DNA from: Bradyrhizobium sp. WSM3983
GTDB lineage: Bacteria; Pseudomonadota; Alphaproteobacteria; Rhizobiales; Xanthobacteraceae
Direction of reading: 5' to 3'
DNA length: 64,000 nucleotides
NCBI RefSeq assembly: GCF_000473045.1
Contig: NZ_AXAY01000008.1
Coordinates: 124,001-188,000 of the forward strand
Under the pieces are notes generated by a model. That model worked only from the letters and a program-made list of their open reading frames with translations. It searched no databases and had not been told where the DNA came from. Position 1 is the first letter of the stretch, and each line of letters opens with the position of its first letter. Positions 51,133 to 60,290 of this stretch are shown here, in pieces. A program made the position numbers and the translations under genes.

Positions 51133-52374
51133 ATGTGGTTTAGGTCGTTTGTCGTTGCGTCCCTATTGCAGATGAGCATCGCCGGAGCAGCACATGCGGC
51201 GGGGCCGTTCGGCTCCGTCAATGTCGGCAACTGGATCGGCGGCGCCTTCAGCAACGACGAAACCGGCGCCTTCTCCCATTGCGCCGCCACGACGCCCTAT
51301 GCGAACGGCGTCATCCTCGTCGTAAGCCAAAATGCCGCCGGCACATGGTCGCTGGCTTTTGCGAGTCCCAGCTACCGCTTCAACAAGGGTGAGAGCGCCG
51401 CGATCGACGTGACCTTTGACGGGCAGGAGCAAGCCAGGCTGTTCGCCACGGCGTATCAGTCCAACATGCTCACGGCCATCATGCCCGCCAATGTCGTGCG
51501 GACATTTCAGAAGGCGAGCCTGATGGTGGCGACAGCCGGCCGCGCCGTGCTGAATTTCGACCTGACCTCAACCGGGCCGGTGATCGCGGCCTTGGCCAAT
51601 TGCGTGACCAAGGTGAAGGCCGACGGACTGAGCAAGGCCGGCGATTTCACCAAGGTTGCCGCGAAGCCGGCAGCCACAGCGGACAAGCAAGGCGCACCGT
51701 CGGCCGGCAAGCCCGTCAAGTCCAAGAGCGGTACTGGTTTTGTGGTGAGCGCCAGGGGGCACATCGTCACCAACCACCATGTGATCGAGGGATGCAGCGA
51801 TCTGAAGGGCAATCTCACGGGCGAGGCCGCGATGGTCTTGCGCGTCGTGTCGAGCGACGCCAACAACGATCTCGCTTTGTTGCAAGCGCCGTCGACCACG
51901 ACATTCAAGGAGTTTGCCCGGATCCGTGACCGTTCGATCCGCTCAGGCGATGACGTCGTCGCGATCGGCTTCCCTTTCCACGGACTGCTGACTTCGGACC
52001 TTACCGTGACGACGGGCATTGTGAGCTCGCTCAGCGGCATGCGCAACGATTCGCGCTTCCTGCAAATCAGTGCGCCCGTGCAGCCCGGCAACAGCGGCGG
52101 CCCGCTGTTCGACACGACTGGTCAGATCGTCGGAGTCGTCACTGGAAAGCTCGATGGATTGCGAGTCGCCGTGGCAACCGGCAGCATCCCCGAAAACATC
52201 AACTTCGCCATCAAGACCGGCGCGCTGCGTGATTTTCTCGACAATTCGGTCGTGCCGTACCAGACGGCCGAGCCGAAGGGCGAGCTCAAGACCACCGACA
52301 TCGCCGGCAACGCCCGCGCCTACACGATGCTGATCTCGTGCAACGGGACCGAGCAGGCCGACGCGAAGAGGTGA
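51133..52374 (+). CDS. Secreted trypsin-like serine protease
   Basis: A 413-residue exported protease. The signal peptide is MWFRSFVVASLLQMSIAGAA then HAAG. An N-terminal domain of about 150 residues (beta-rich, unknown) and a Lys/Ala linker precede the protease domain. Its triad is His216 in IVTNHHVIEG, Asp246 in NNDLALLQ and Ser321 in VQPGNSGGPLFD. No PDZ domain follows, unlike DegP. It would act in the periplasm. ATG 51133 follows a GGGGGGAAGG site and gives the clean signal peptide. It stands alone, divergent from the membrane-protein operon. Confidence 0.88.
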   Translation: MWFRSFVVASLLQMSIAGAAHAAGPFGSVNVGNWIGGAFSNDETGAFSHCAATTPYANGVILVVSQNAAGTWSLAFASPSYRFNKGESAAIDVTFDGQEQARLFATAYQSNMLTAIMPANVVRTFQKASLMVATAGRAVLNFDLTSTGPVIAALANCVTKVKADGLSKAGDFTKVAAKPAATADKQGAPSAGKPVKSKSGTGFVVSARGHIVTNHHVIEGCSDLKGNLTGEAAMVLRVVSSDANNDLALLQAPSTTTFKEFARIRDRSIRSGDDVVAIGFPFHGLLTSDLTVTTGIVSSLSGMRNDSRFLQISAPVQPGNSGGPLFDTTGQIVGVVTGKLDGLRVAVATGSIPENINFAIKTGALRDFLDNSVVPYQTAEPKGELKTTDIAGNARAYTMLISCNGTEQADAKR

Positions 52375-52403
52375 GAGGCGTACGCTGTAGCCTCAACCAC
52401 TAC

Positions 52404-52506
52404 TGTCATTCCCCGCGAAGGCGGGGAATCCAGTACGCCGCGGCCCCTCGATTCAAGCACTACTGTCTCGGAGTACTGGATCGCCCGGTCAAGCCGGGCG
52501 ATGACA
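52404..52506. repeat. Dispersed repeat family R4, copy 1
   Basis: TGTCATTCCCCGCGAAGGCG opens it and TCGCCCGGTCAAGCCGGGCG closes it, each a hairpin. CCAGTACGCCG and GAGTACTGGAT pair across the middle. The reverse complement occurs at 56983-57083. Confidence 0.85.
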
Positions 52507-52537
52507 CCATTGATGTGGACGCAACGAGCCCATCAAC

Positions 52538-53272
52538 TCACCCGTGGCAGCACGCGCCTTTCGCCTGAGGCTCGTACTGGTCGCGCAGGCGGACCCAGTC
52601 CATCGGATAGGGCAGCCCTTCCTCGTGACGGCCGAGCGGGGTGAGGTCGAGATATTGATAGGCGGCGTTCATCATATCGAGGCCGCGGGCGAAGCAGGAA
52701 TAGGTGTGAAAGATTTCGCCGGCCTCGTTGCGGAAGAACACGCTGATGCCCGGCAGCTCGGGCCCATAGAACGGCGTGGTGCCGAAATTGTATCTTGGTA
52801 CGCCTTGGTCGATCTGCTCGCGCGTGAACGAGACCTCGTAATCGTAATTGAAGTCGTTGTGGCCTGAGGACACCCAGTCGAAGCTCCAGCCCATGCGCTT
52901 CTTGAACGCCTCGAGCTTGTCGACGGGCGCCAACGAGATCGCAACCATGGTGGTGTCCCGCGCCGCCAGATGCGGCACCATGCGCTCAAAACCATCGGCC
53001 CAAAATGAGCAGCTCTTGCAGGCGGCTTCCCAATCTGGCGCGAACATCACGTGCTGGACCACGAGCTGCGGGCGGTCCTTGAAGAGATCGCCGAGCGTGA
53101 CCTTTCCGTTCGGGCCATCGAACACATAGTTCTTGTCCACTTTCACCCAGGGCAATGCGCGGCGCTGCTCGGCAAGGCGCTCACGGGCTTTGCCCAGTTC
53201 CTTCTCATGCGCCAGATGGGCTTTGCGGGCGGCGACCCATTGCTCGCGCGAGACGATCTGATGTTGCTGCAT
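52538..53272 (-). CDS. DUF899 (thioredoxin-like) protein
   Basis: A 244-residue protein of the DUF899 family. It begins QQHQIVSREQWVAARKAHLA and has VFDGPNGKVTLGDLFKDRPQ, then the thioredoxin-like segment FAPDWEAACKSCSFWADGFE with CxxC (near residue 90). It ends in TYSCFARGLDMMNAAYQYLD and DWVRLRDQYE. Function of the family is not settled; a dithiol-disulfide role is inferred. It is 27 bases downstream of an SRPBCC gene and likely belongs to the ArsR-led operon. Confidence 0.85.
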   Translation of the reverse strand: MQQHQIVSREQWVAARKAHLAHEKELGKARERLAEQRRALPWVKVDKNYVFDGPNGKVTLGDLFKDRPQLVVQHVMFAPDWEAACKSCSFWADGFERMVPHLAARDTTMVAISLAPVDKLEAFKKRMGWSFDWVSSGHNDFNYDYEVSFTREQIDQGVPRYNFGTTPFYGPELPGISVFFRNEAGEIFHTYSCFARGLDMMNAAYQYLDLTPLGRHEEGLPYPMDWVRLRDQYEPQAKGACCHG

Positions 53273-53299
53273 GATGTCCTCCTTGATATCCCCTTGCGA

Positions 53300-53767
53300 T
53301 CAGGCGACGAAGTCGTCGAGCTTGTCGAAGAACGAGTTCCAGCCGCGCTGGTGGTTGTCGCGCGCGGTCTCGTCGAAGAACTGGGCGTGATGAAAGATCA
53401 TCAGCGTGCCGGCGCTGTCAGGCTTCAGCGTGATCGTCACCAGCGATTCGCGCTCAGGCGTCGAATGCCAGGCCCAGGTGAAGACCAGCCGCTCGTTCGG
53501 CACGACCTCGCGATAGAGGCCGCCAGCCTCGAAATATTCCCCGTCCTCGCGGGTGAAGGAGATGCGGTAGCGGCCACCAGAGCGAACATCGAGCTCGGCA
53601 TTCAACGTCGCCGGCTTCATGTTCGGCGGTCCGAACCATTGCACTAGTTGCTCGGCTTGCGTCCAGGCGGCGAAGACCTTTTCCGGCCGCGCGCGGAGCC
53701 GGCGCGTGAGTGTGAGGCTTGGACCTTCGATTGCGCGTTCGGCTGTGTTGGCGGCTGCGTTGACCAT
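53300..53767 (-). CDS. SRPBCC (AHSA1-like) domain protein
   Basis: A 155-residue START-like fold protein. SLTLTRRLRARPEKVFAAWT, then QAEQLVQWFGPPNM, and the central strands GGRYRISFTREDGEYFEAGG and LVFTWAWHSTPERESLVTIT are family-typical. It ends GWNSFFDKLDDFVA. These proteins bind hydrophobic ligands or partners. The gene overlaps the ArsR gene by 124 bases in another frame. ArsR-SRPBCC pairs like this are common and cotranscribed. Confidence 0.88.
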   Translation of the reverse strand: MVNAAANTAERAIEGPSLTLTRRLRARPEKVFAAWTQAEQLVQWFGPPNMKPATLNAELDVRSGGRYRISFTREDGEYFEAGGLYREVVPNERLVFTWAWHSTPERESLVTITLKPDSAGTLMIFHHAQFFDETARDNHQRGWNSFFDKLDDFVA

Positions 53768-54096
53768 GGTTTGTCCTCCACAAAGGCGGCAAGGCGGTCG
53801 AAACTCTCGGACCAGAATTGCGCGTAGCGATTGAGCCAGTTCATCGCCTGCTCCATCGGCTGCGCGGTGAGCCGGCAGGAGACCGTGCGCCCGGTCTTCT
53901 CGCGCACGATCAGGCCCGCATCCGTGAGCACGTCGAGATGCTTCATGATCGCCGGCAGCGAGATCGAAAACGGCGCGGCCAGCTCGCTCACCGACAGGCT
54001 GTCCCGCTCGCCGAGACGCGCGAGCAGCGCGCGCCGTGTCGGATCGGACAGCGCCGCAAAGGTACGATCGAGCGTCTCGTCCTGATACTTAACCAT
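53644..54096 (-). CDS. ArsR-family regulator with C-terminal extension
   Basis: A 150-residue winged-helix repressor. RTFAALSDPTRRALLARLGE, then SVSELAAPFSISLPAIMKHL and the wing GLIVREKTGRTVSCRLTAQP, define it. No ArsR metal cysteines (CVC) are present, as in the SRPBCC-linked subgroup. The last 40 residues are a Pro/Ser/Arg-rich tail that overlaps the next gene; relatives usually end near residue 110, so the tail may reflect loss of an earlier stop. ATG 54096 lies inside an inverted repeat that may be its own operator. Confidence 0.85.
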   Translation of the reverse strand: MVKYQDETLDRTFAALSDPTRRALLARLGERDSLSVSELAAPFSISLPAIMKHLDVLTDAGLIVREKTGRTVSCRLTAQPMEQAMNWLNRYAQFWSESFDRLAAFVEDKPWSTQPPTQPNAQSKVQASHSRAGSARGRKRSSPPGRKPSN

Positions 54097-54106
54097 AAGG
54101 TTTAGT
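54087..54106. promoter_or_regulatory. Inverted repeat over the ArsR start codon
   Basis: ACTTAACC-ATAA-GGTTTAGT has 7 of 8 arm positions paired and covers the start codon of the ArsR gene. This is a likely autorepression site. Confidence 0.6.
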
Positions 54107-54156
54107 ATAGGCGCAAACACCAGCCCGTCAAGCGGGAACCCGCACGACGGTACGCC

Positions 54157-54185
54157 AAGAAAAAGCCCCGCCTCTCGGCGGGGCT
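54157..54185 (-). terminator. Intrinsic terminator of the Bug/TctC-type gene
   Basis: On the minus strand AGCCCCGCC-GAGA-GGCGGGGCT is a perfect 9-bp stem followed by TTTTTCTT. It lies 26 bases past the stop of the gene at 54211. Confidence 0.85.
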
Positions 54186-54210
54186 CCATTCACGGTCATT
54201 CGCGAAATCG

Positions 54211-55185
54211 CTACTCGACCTTGAGGCCGGCGAACTCGACGACCTTCTTCCACTTGGCGGTCTCGGCCTCGATCTGCTGGCCGAACGCCTCCGGCGTCAG
54301 CACCAGCGGATCGCCGCCGAGCTCGACCAGGCGCTTGGCCATGTCGGGCTCCTTCATGAGCGTGTTGATCTCGTTGTTGAGCTTGGCGATCATGTCCTTG
54401 GGCATGTTCTTCGGCGCACCCATGCCGAACAGCGCACTCGCCTCATAGTCCTTCACGGTCTCGCCGATCGCGGGCACGTCTGGCAGCTGCGGCGAGCGCT
54501 GCGCGGTGGTGACGCCGAGGGCGCGAAGGGAGCCGGAGCGGATGTGCTGGATGATCGAGGGCATGTTGTCGAAGATCACCTGCACCTGGCCGCCGAGCAT
54601 GTCGGTGATCGCGGGCGCCGCGCCGCGATAGGGCACGTGCTGCATCTTGCAGTCGGTCATCGCCATGAACATCTCGCCGGACAAATGCACCGAGGTGCCG
54701 TTGCCGGACGAGGCCATGTTCACCTTGCCGGGATTGGCCTTCACATACTCGATGAACTCGGCGACGGTCTTGGCTGGCACGTCCTTGTTGACGGTCATCA
54801 CGTTGGGCACGCGCTGGAACCCGGCGATCGGCGCGATGTCGCGGACGAAGTTGAACTTGAGGTTGGCGTAGAGCGTGGCGTTGATGTAGTTGGCCGGATT
54901 GACCAGCAGCACGGTGTAGCCGTCGGGCTCGGCGTTCACCACGGATTCGGTGCCGATATTGTTGCCGGCGCCCGGCTTGTTCTCGATGATGAATTGCTGG
55001 CCGAGCCGCTCCGACAGGCGCTGGCCGATCAGCCGCGCCAGGATGTCGGTGGCGCCGCCCGGCGGATAGCCGACCACGAACTTCACCGGCCGGGACGGAT
55101 AATCCGCTGCAAAGGCCTTCGACAGCGGGCTGGCTGCAAGCGGGGTGGCGGCGAGCAGGCCGAGCGCGGAACGGCGAGTGATCAT
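54211..55185 (-). CDS. Bug/TctC-type periplasmic substrate-binding protein
   Basis: A 324-residue tripartite tricarboxylate transporter receptor. A signal peptide with a Tat-like start (MITRRSALGLLAATPLAASP) is followed by the family hallmark YPSRPVKFVVGYPPGGATDI (about 29-48), then QQFIIENKPGAGNNIGTESV and HVPYRGAAPAITDMLGGQVQ. These bind carboxylates or other small polar ligands in the periplasm. No TctA/TctB membrane genes are adjacent, so it is an orphan receptor, as is frequent in this group. Its own terminator follows. Confidence 0.92.
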   Translation of the reverse strand: MITRRSALGLLAATPLAASPLSKAFAADYPSRPVKFVVGYPPGGATDILARLIGQRLSERLGQQFIIENKPGAGNNIGTESVVNAEPDGYTVLLVNPANYINATLYANLKFNFVRDIAPIAGFQRVPNVMTVNKDVPAKTVAEFIEYVKANPGKVNMASSGNGTSVHLSGEMFMAMTDCKMQHVPYRGAAPAITDMLGGQVQVIFDNMPSIIQHIRSGSLRALGVTTAQRSPQLPDVPAIGETVKDYEASALFGMGAPKNMPKDMIAKLNNEINTLMKEPDMAKRLVELGGDPLVLTPEAFGQQIEAETAKWKKVVEFAGLKVE

Positions 55186-55204
55186 CTCAAGGGTTCTCCC
55201 AAGT

Positions 55205-55261
55205 GTTGTTGTTCAAAGAGGAGGTTGTTGTTCAAAGAGGGGGTTGTTCTTGAAGGCCGGA
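55205..55261. repeat. 19-bp tandem repeat upstream of the Bug-type gene
   Basis: GTTGTTGTTCAAAGAGGAG is followed by GTTGTTGTTCAAAGAGGGG and a partial third unit GTTGTTCTTGAA. It begins 20 bases upstream of the start codon and could affect the promoter or leader. Confidence 0.85.
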
Positions 55262-55338
55262 TATCTTGATAGTGGCGTCAGCGGCGTTGTAACAAAGCCC
55301 GCCACGCGCGGAAAGTGCGGAACGTTCATGGCGACGAA

Positions 55339-55679
55339 AGAATAAGGCATGCCGGGCACGGCTTCTTCATCACCGGCGATCGTGTCACGCGGCTGGAAAA
55401 CGGCTTCATCAGGTTCGGCGATCGCGCCAAGGACATGCTGAAGGTCGGCGGCGAGAATGTCGCGGCCGGCGGGATTGAGCAGGTGATCGCAATCGTCCCC
55501 GGCGCGCGCGAGGCGGCGTCGCCGGCGCGCCGCCCGACTTGCACGACCGCGTGATGGCCGCCTGCCGCAAGGGCCTTGCCGATTTCAAGGTGCCGCGCGA
55601 GATCAGGCTCGTCGACGACATGCCGCGCTCGACGCTGGAGAAGGTGGCGAAGGCGGAGTTGCGGAAGATGGTGGGCTAG
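55339..55679 (+). pseudogene. Acyl-CoA synthetase (AMP-binding enzyme) C-terminal remnant
   Basis: One frame reads [20 protein letters not shown], then [20 protein letters not shown], the core hinge and C-terminal domain of an AMP-dependent acyl-CoA ligase. After [10 protein letters not shown] the frame shifts and continues as [20 protein letters not shown], then IRLVDDMPRSTLEKVAKAEL with a TAG stop at 55677. The N-terminal four fifths are missing and a frameshift is present, so it is a pseudogene. Confidence 0.85.
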
Positions 55680-55689
55680 CGGCGCCGGT

Positions 55690-56784
55690 TCAGAACGACC
55701 CCAGCGCCACCGGGCGGAACGCCTGCAGCAATTGCTGGTCGAGCTTGCCGCCCATGCCTTCCATCATCGTGAAGGCACGCGAGTGGGTGAACGGCATGCG
55801 GTAGGCGCGCTTCTCGACCAGGGCCGCATAGATGTCGACGATGGTCGTCAGGCGAACGATATCGCTGATCTGGTTCGACGACAGCCCGTTCGGATAGCCC
55901 GAGCCATCGAGGAATTCGTGGTGATGCAGCACCACGTCGAGCATCTCCGGCGGGAAGCCGCCTTGCGCTGCCAGCGCGTCATAGCCGCGGCGCGGATGCT
56001 GGCGGACCTCGGCCATCTCCTCGTCGGTGAGCTTGCCGGGCTTGTCGAGCAGGTTGGAGGGCACGAAGGCCTTGCCGACATCGTGCAGCAGCGCGGCACG
56101 GGTCAGCCGGCGCTGGTCGTCCTCACGCATGCCGAGATGCTGCGCGAAGGACACCGCAAAGCCGGTGACGAACAGGCAGTGGCGATAGCTGCCAACATGG
56201 TGGCAGCCCACCGTTGTGAGCCATTCGCGCAGCGACGAGTGCTTGATCGCCTTCAGGATCTTGCTCTCGGCGGCGATGACGTCGTCGAAGGTCAGGGGCA
56301 CGCCGAGCGGCAGCTTCTCGAACATCTTCTTCAGCACCGCATGCGCCGCCTCGACGCCGCGGTTGAGCGTCTTGCCGCGATCGGTCGCGTCATAGGTCGC
56401 GGTGTCCGGAAACGCGGCGCGGATGCGCTGCAGGATCGCGTCGGGCTGCAGCGGCCGCGAGATGGTGTCGGTGGCCCCTAACGCCCAGGCCTGCATGGTG
56501 CCGTGATGCAAAGCGTCCGCCAGCACGAACAGCCGCGGCATCGCGCGATAGGCATCGCCGCGCAGCTTGTTGCGCACCCGCTGCACGCTCTCGGGCGAGC
56601 GCAGATTGATGTCGACCACGAGGCCGGAGAGATTGCGCGACGGCTGCTCAGGGATTTCCTGCGTCGTTACCGTCGAGACATCGCCGACCGCCTTCAGGAT
56701 GCTGGCGAGCTCGGTGCTGGCATCGCTCCGGTCGGAGGCGAGCAGAAGCCGGCGTTTGGCGGCGGATTTGGCTGGCGCGTTCAT
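55690..56784 (-). CDS. HD-GYP domain protein with degenerate receiver domain
   Basis: A 364-residue protein. The first 125 residues resemble a CheY-like receiver (RRLLLASDRSDASTELASIL, LVVDINLRS, LGATDTISRPLQPDAI) but the usual acidic pocket and Lys are altered. The HD-GYP domain (about 195-350) has His234-Asp235 in LLHDVGK, HHHE at 287-290 and DGSGYP at 293-298. HD-GYP enzymes hydrolyse c-di-GMP to GMP. In place of the exact GYP it reads GSGYPNG, which retains GYP. It is the fourth c-di-GMP gene in the window. Start ATG 56784 gives the receiver its full length. Confidence 0.88.
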   Translation of the reverse strand: MNAPAKSAAKRRLLLASDRSDASTELASILKAVGDVSTVTTQEIPEQPSRNLSGLVVDINLRSPESVQRVRNKLRGDAYRAMPRLFVLADALHHGTMQAWALGATDTISRPLQPDAILQRIRAAFPDTATYDATDRGKTLNRGVEAAHAVLKKMFEKLPLGVPLTFDDVIAAESKILKAIKHSSLREWLTTVGCHHVGSYRHCLFVTGFAVSFAQHLGMREDDQRRLTRAALLHDVGKAFVPSNLLDKPGKLTDEEMAEVRQHPRRGYDALAAQGGFPPEMLDVVLHHHEFLDGSGYPNGLSSNQISDIVRLTTIVDIYAALVEKRAYRMPFTHSRAFTMMEGMGGKLDQQLLQAFRPVALGSF

Positions 56785-56982
56785 GGCTTCCCCAAAAGCA
56801 TGGGAGTGTATTTGGCGTCAGCCTAGGCCGGATCAGGTTCTCCGGCCCTTAAGAGGCGTGCTCAACGGAACCTGGCGGAATTGGGTGCAATTTTATGGAT
56901 TAAGGGTTCCAATCAAACGGCGAAAAACAACCCCATGCACAGTAGAAAGGCCATTGATGACAAAGGAAATTCTGGCCACGCA

Positions 56983-57083
56983 GTCATCGCCCGGCTTGAC
57001 CGGGCGATCCAGTACTCCGAAGCGGCGCGGCTTGAACCGAGAAGCTACGGCGTACTGGATGTCCCGCTTTCGCGGGGCATGAC
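56983..57083. repeat. Dispersed repeat family R4, copy 2 (inverted)
   Basis: GTCATCGCCCGGCTTGACCG opens it and CCCGCTTTCGCGGGGCATGA closes it. Read on the minus strand it follows 52404-52506 block by block. Confidence 0.85.
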
Positions 57084-57108
57084 AGACAGTGAGATTGTTG
57101 AGGCAGTC

Positions 57109-57145
57109 CAAAAACAAATCCGCCGGAGGCTGCCCTCCGGCGGAT
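57109..57145 (-). terminator. Intrinsic terminator of the oxidoreductase operon
   Basis: On the minus strand ATCCGCCGGAGG and CCTCCGGCGGAT form a 12-bp stem with a four-base loop, followed by TTGTTTTTGG. It lies 27 bases past the stop at 57173. Confidence 0.85.
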
Positions 57146-57172
57146 CACCTTATTCAGCAGTCACGCGCCAGC

Positions 57173-59458
57173 TTACGCCTTCATCGCCCCCTTCACGGCT
57201 TCCGCCGTGATCGGCAGCGCCCGGACGCGGGCGCCGGAGGCGTTGAAGATGGCGTTGCCGATGGCTGGCGCCACCACTGTCACCGCGGGCTCGCCGACGC
57301 CGGTGGCCATCTCGCCATTGGCGATCACGGTGACCGCGACCTCCGGCATCTGGCTCATGCGCAAGGGCGTGTAGCCATCGAAATTGGTCTGTTCGATGCC
57401 ACCGTCCTTCAGCGTCGCCTTCTCGTACATCGCAAGTGACAGGCCCCACAGCGCCGCACCCTCGACCTGGGCGCGGATGTTGTCGGGATGCACCTGCGTG
57501 CCGACGTCGGTTGCGACCGTAAGCTTCTTCACGGACACCTCGCCCGACGGTGCGACGGCGACGTGCGCGACGCAAGCGGTCCAGCTTGCGGTCGCGCGTT
57601 CCTGCGACGACACGCAGGCGACGCCCATCCCTTCTCCCTTGGGGAGTTTCTTGGTGCCATAGCCGGCGAGGCCCATCGCGGCGAGCAGGGTGTTACGCAG
57701 CCGCTGCGCGCCGCCGTCGTTCTTGCCGGCGCCGTCGAGCAGCGAGATGCGGTATTGCGCCGGATCCTTGCCGGCCGCGACCGCGATCTCGTCGATCATG
57801 CTTTCGACCGCCCAGAAGGTCCAACCCGGCGCCACCGAACGGAGCTGACCCGACGGGGTGGCGTTGTGCGCCATCTCGTTCTTGATCGCCCGGACGTGAT
57901 GGTTGGGCACCGTGTAGAAGAAGTCCGATCCGTTCACCGTGAGGGAATCGAGCGGACCCTTCTTGTCGACCGAGGGCGTGAGGAAATCAGGAAGTCCCCA
58001 GCGCTGCGTCGGCCAGGCCGAGACCACGTCGTGGCTGAGCGCGACAAGCTTGCCGTCGCCGTCCACGCCGGCTTTCACCTTCTGGTAGGTGAGCGGACGC
58101 GAGAAATCCATCGTCATGTCGTTCTCGCGCGTGTAGATCACCTTCACCGGCTTGCCGACGGCCTTGGCCGCCTGCACCGCGGGCACCATCATGTCGGCGT
58201 CGAGCCTGCGGCCGAAGCCGCCGCCGAGCCACATCTGGTGCATCACCACGAATTTTGGATCGATCCCGGCAGCACCGGCCGCGATCGCGCCGGAGCGCGT
58301 CGCGAACTGGTTGCCGGAATAGATGTGCAGGATGTCGCCCTTGAACTCCGCGGTGGCGTTCATCGGCTCCATCGGCGCATGGATGTTGATGCTGGTGGTG
58401 TATTCCGCCTCCAGCACCTTGGCCGCCGTGCCGCGCGCGGCCGCGGGATCGCCATCCTTGACGAAGAACTGGCCGGAGTCATCCAACTTCTGAAGCCGCT
58501 TGGCTTCATCGAGCAGTGACTGGCTCGACACCTTCGCGTTCGGCCCGCCGTCATAGCTGACCTTCAGCGCCGCCGCGGCCTTCTTGGCGTTGGCATAGGT
58601 ATTGGCGACCGCAACCACCCAGCCGGTCGTGGTCTGGGTCTTGTCATCGAGGGTGACGGCCTTGATGAAGCCCGGCACCTTCTTCGCATCGCTGTCGTCG
58701 ACCGATTTCACCGTGGCGCCGTAGCGCACCGGCGGCGTCACCACCGCGCCATAGGCCATGCCCGGAATCATCACGTCGATGCCGTATTTGGCGGTGCCGT
58801 TGGTCTTGGAGGGGATGTCGAGCTGCGGCACCGACACGCCGATCATGGTGTATTGATCCGGCGTCTTCAGCTTGATCGCCTTCAGCTCGTCCGGCGTGAA
58901 AGTTTTCGTCGCCTTGCCGCTTCTGACGATCTCGGCGAACGACATCTTCTTCTTCGACTTCGGATGCGAGATCACGGAATCGCGCACGACGAGCTCTGCC
59001 GCCGGCACGCCCATCGCGGCGGCCGCGCCTTCGGTCAACGCCATGCGGCCGGCGGCGCCCGCGCGGCTCATGGCGTCAAAGTTCATCATGGTCGACCAGC
59101 TTCCGCCGGTGAGCTGCGCACCGAGCACGGGGTCGTTGAATTTTGGATCGTTGGAGGCGAGGTTGACCCGCATGTCACTCCACTTCGCGCCCAGCTCCTC
59201 GCAGACGATCTGCGCCATCGTGGAGGCGATGTGCTGTCCCATGTCGGCCTTGCCGCAGGTCACGGTGACGAGACCATCGGGCGCGATCGCGTACCAGACG
59301 CTCGGCTCGAAATTGGCATGCGCCGCAGCGAGCGCTTCGCCGATGCCGGGCACGCCGGCATAGCCGAGCATGAGGCCGGTGGCGGCGGTGCCGACCAGGA
59401 AGGAGCGGCGGCTGAGATCGGTCGTTTCAGGGGTGACGTTCTTCACGTGCTGATTCAT
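57173..59458 (-). CDS. iorB: Molybdopterin-binding oxidoreductase large subunit (isoquinoline 1-oxidoreductase beta-like)
   Basis: A 761-residue xanthine-oxidase-family subunit. A twin-arginine signal ([20 protein letters not shown]) begins it, so the folded enzyme is exported to the periplasm. Two molybdopterin-binding halves follow. [20 protein letters not shown] and [20 protein letters not shown] carry the cofactor-contact GGGFGRR. The C-terminus has [20 protein letters not shown], with the Glu that serves as the catalytic base in this family. It hydroxylates aldehydes or N-heterocycles. GGAGGCCCAC precedes ATG 59458, which overlaps the stop of the FeS subunit gene by four bases. Confidence 0.9.
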   Translation of the reverse strand: MNQHVKNVTPETTDLSRRSFLVGTAATGLMLGYAGVPGIGEALAAAHANFEPSVWYAIAPDGLVTVTCGKADMGQHIASTMAQIVCEELGAKWSDMRVNLASNDPKFNDPVLGAQLTGGSWSTMMNFDAMSRAGAAGRMALTEGAAAAMGVPAAELVVRDSVISHPKSKKKMSFAEIVRSGKATKTFTPDELKAIKLKTPDQYTMIGVSVPQLDIPSKTNGTAKYGIDVMIPGMAYGAVVTPPVRYGATVKSVDDSDAKKVPGFIKAVTLDDKTQTTTGWVVAVANTYANAKKAAAALKVSYDGGPNAKVSSQSLLDEAKRLQKLDDSGQFFVKDGDPAAARGTAAKVLEAEYTTSINIHAPMEPMNATAEFKGDILHIYSGNQFATRSGAIAAGAAGIDPKFVVMHQMWLGGGFGRRLDADMMVPAVQAAKAVGKPVKVIYTRENDMTMDFSRPLTYQKVKAGVDGDGKLVALSHDVVSAWPTQRWGLPDFLTPSVDKKGPLDSLTVNGSDFFYTVPNHHVRAIKNEMAHNATPSGQLRSVAPGWTFWAVESMIDEIAVAAGKDPAQYRISLLDGAGKNDGGAQRLRNTLLAAMGLAGYGTKKLPKGEGMGVACVSSQERATASWTACVAHVAVAPSGEVSVKKLTVATDVGTQVHPDNIRAQVEGAALWGLSLAMYEKATLKDGGIEQTNFDGYTPLRMSQMPEVAVTVIANGEMATGVGEPAVTVVAPAIGNAIFNASGARVRALPITAEAVKGAMKA

Positions 59459-59946
59459 GTGGGCCTCCGCTCGTTGCCGGCGGCGGATGCGGTACGCATC
59501 TCGGTGGCGGCGCGCATGATTGCCTTCTGGATCCGCGAATAGGTCATGCAACGGCAGAGATTGCCGTCCATATGGGCCACGACCTCTTCCTTGGTCGGGT
59601 TGGCATTCTTCGCCAGCAGCGAGGCTGCCTGCATGATCTGCCCGGACTGGCAGTAGCCGCATTGCGGCACCTGCTCGGCAACCCATGCCTTCTGCAGGGG
59701 ATGATCACCCTTGGCGGAAAGACCTTCGATGGTGGTGATCTTCTTGCCGGCGACATCGCCGACCATGGTCTGGCACGACCGCACGGCTTCGCCGTTGACG
59801 TGCACGGTGCAGGCACCGCACAGGCCGGCACCGCAGCCGAATTTCGTGCCGGTCATCTGCAATTGTTCGCGGATGGCCCAAAGGAGCGGCGTGTCGTTTG
59901 CCGCATCCACGGACATGCTCCGCCCGTTGATGGTGAGCATTGGCAT
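59455..59946 (-). CDS. iorA: Two [2Fe-2S] cluster subunit (isoquinoline 1-oxidoreductase alpha-like)
   Basis: A 163-residue ferredoxin-like subunit. The plant-type cluster motif is [17 protein letters not shown] with a fourth Cys in VRSCQTMVG. The second cluster uses [12 protein letters not shown] and [11 protein letters not shown]. It passes electrons from the molybdenum subunit to an acceptor, often a cytochrome c. No signal peptide is present, so it is carried out with the Tat-targeted large subunit. GGGGGAAG precedes ATG 59946. It is translationally coupled to the large-subunit gene. Confidence 0.93.
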   Translation of the reverse strand: MPMLTINGRSMSVDAANDTPLLWAIREQLQMTGTKFGCGAGLCGACTVHVNGEAVRSCQTMVGDVAGKKITTIEGLSAKGDHPLQKAWVAEQVPQCGYCQSGQIMQAASLLAKNANPTKEEVVAHMDGNLCRCMTYSRIQKAIMRAATEMRTASAAGNERRPT

Positions 59947-60290
59947 AGGCGTCTTCCCCCTGCCGGTGCATGAAGCCGCTTACGGCGGCAACTTGTTTAG
60001 CGGACGCCCACCGGGTCGGCGGCCGCCTTGCGCGAAGAATGATCGGGTTCGCGCGCAGAGGCAAATGCAATTTGGAATCGATCGAAACTATCTCGGCATC
60101 TGATTGTTGTGCGTTGCGACAACAGCGCTGATGTTGGCGACTGGACACAACAGGCAACACGCTGAGCATGCATATCATCGCGTCGAGGCAGTTTCTTCGA
60201 GGTAACTTGGCAGGCTAAGGTGCAGCTGCGCGGACGAGGACTTCCTTCTCCCCTTGTAGGGGGAGAGGGAAACAAAACAGGGTGGGTGGA
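59947..60290. other. Divergent intergenic region
   Basis: This 344-base gap separates the oxidoreductase operon from the hydrolase gene. It contains a small hairpin, TCTCCCC-TTGTA-GGGGGAGA, at about 60249-60268. No gene was recognised. Confidence 0.5.

Noticed and set aside
57173..59946. Carbon monoxide dehydrogenase (CoxL/CoxS)
   Set aside because: There is no FAD-binding medium subunit, the large subunit has a Tat signal, and the two-gene FeS-plus-large layout is that of isoquinoline-oxidoreductase-type enzymes.
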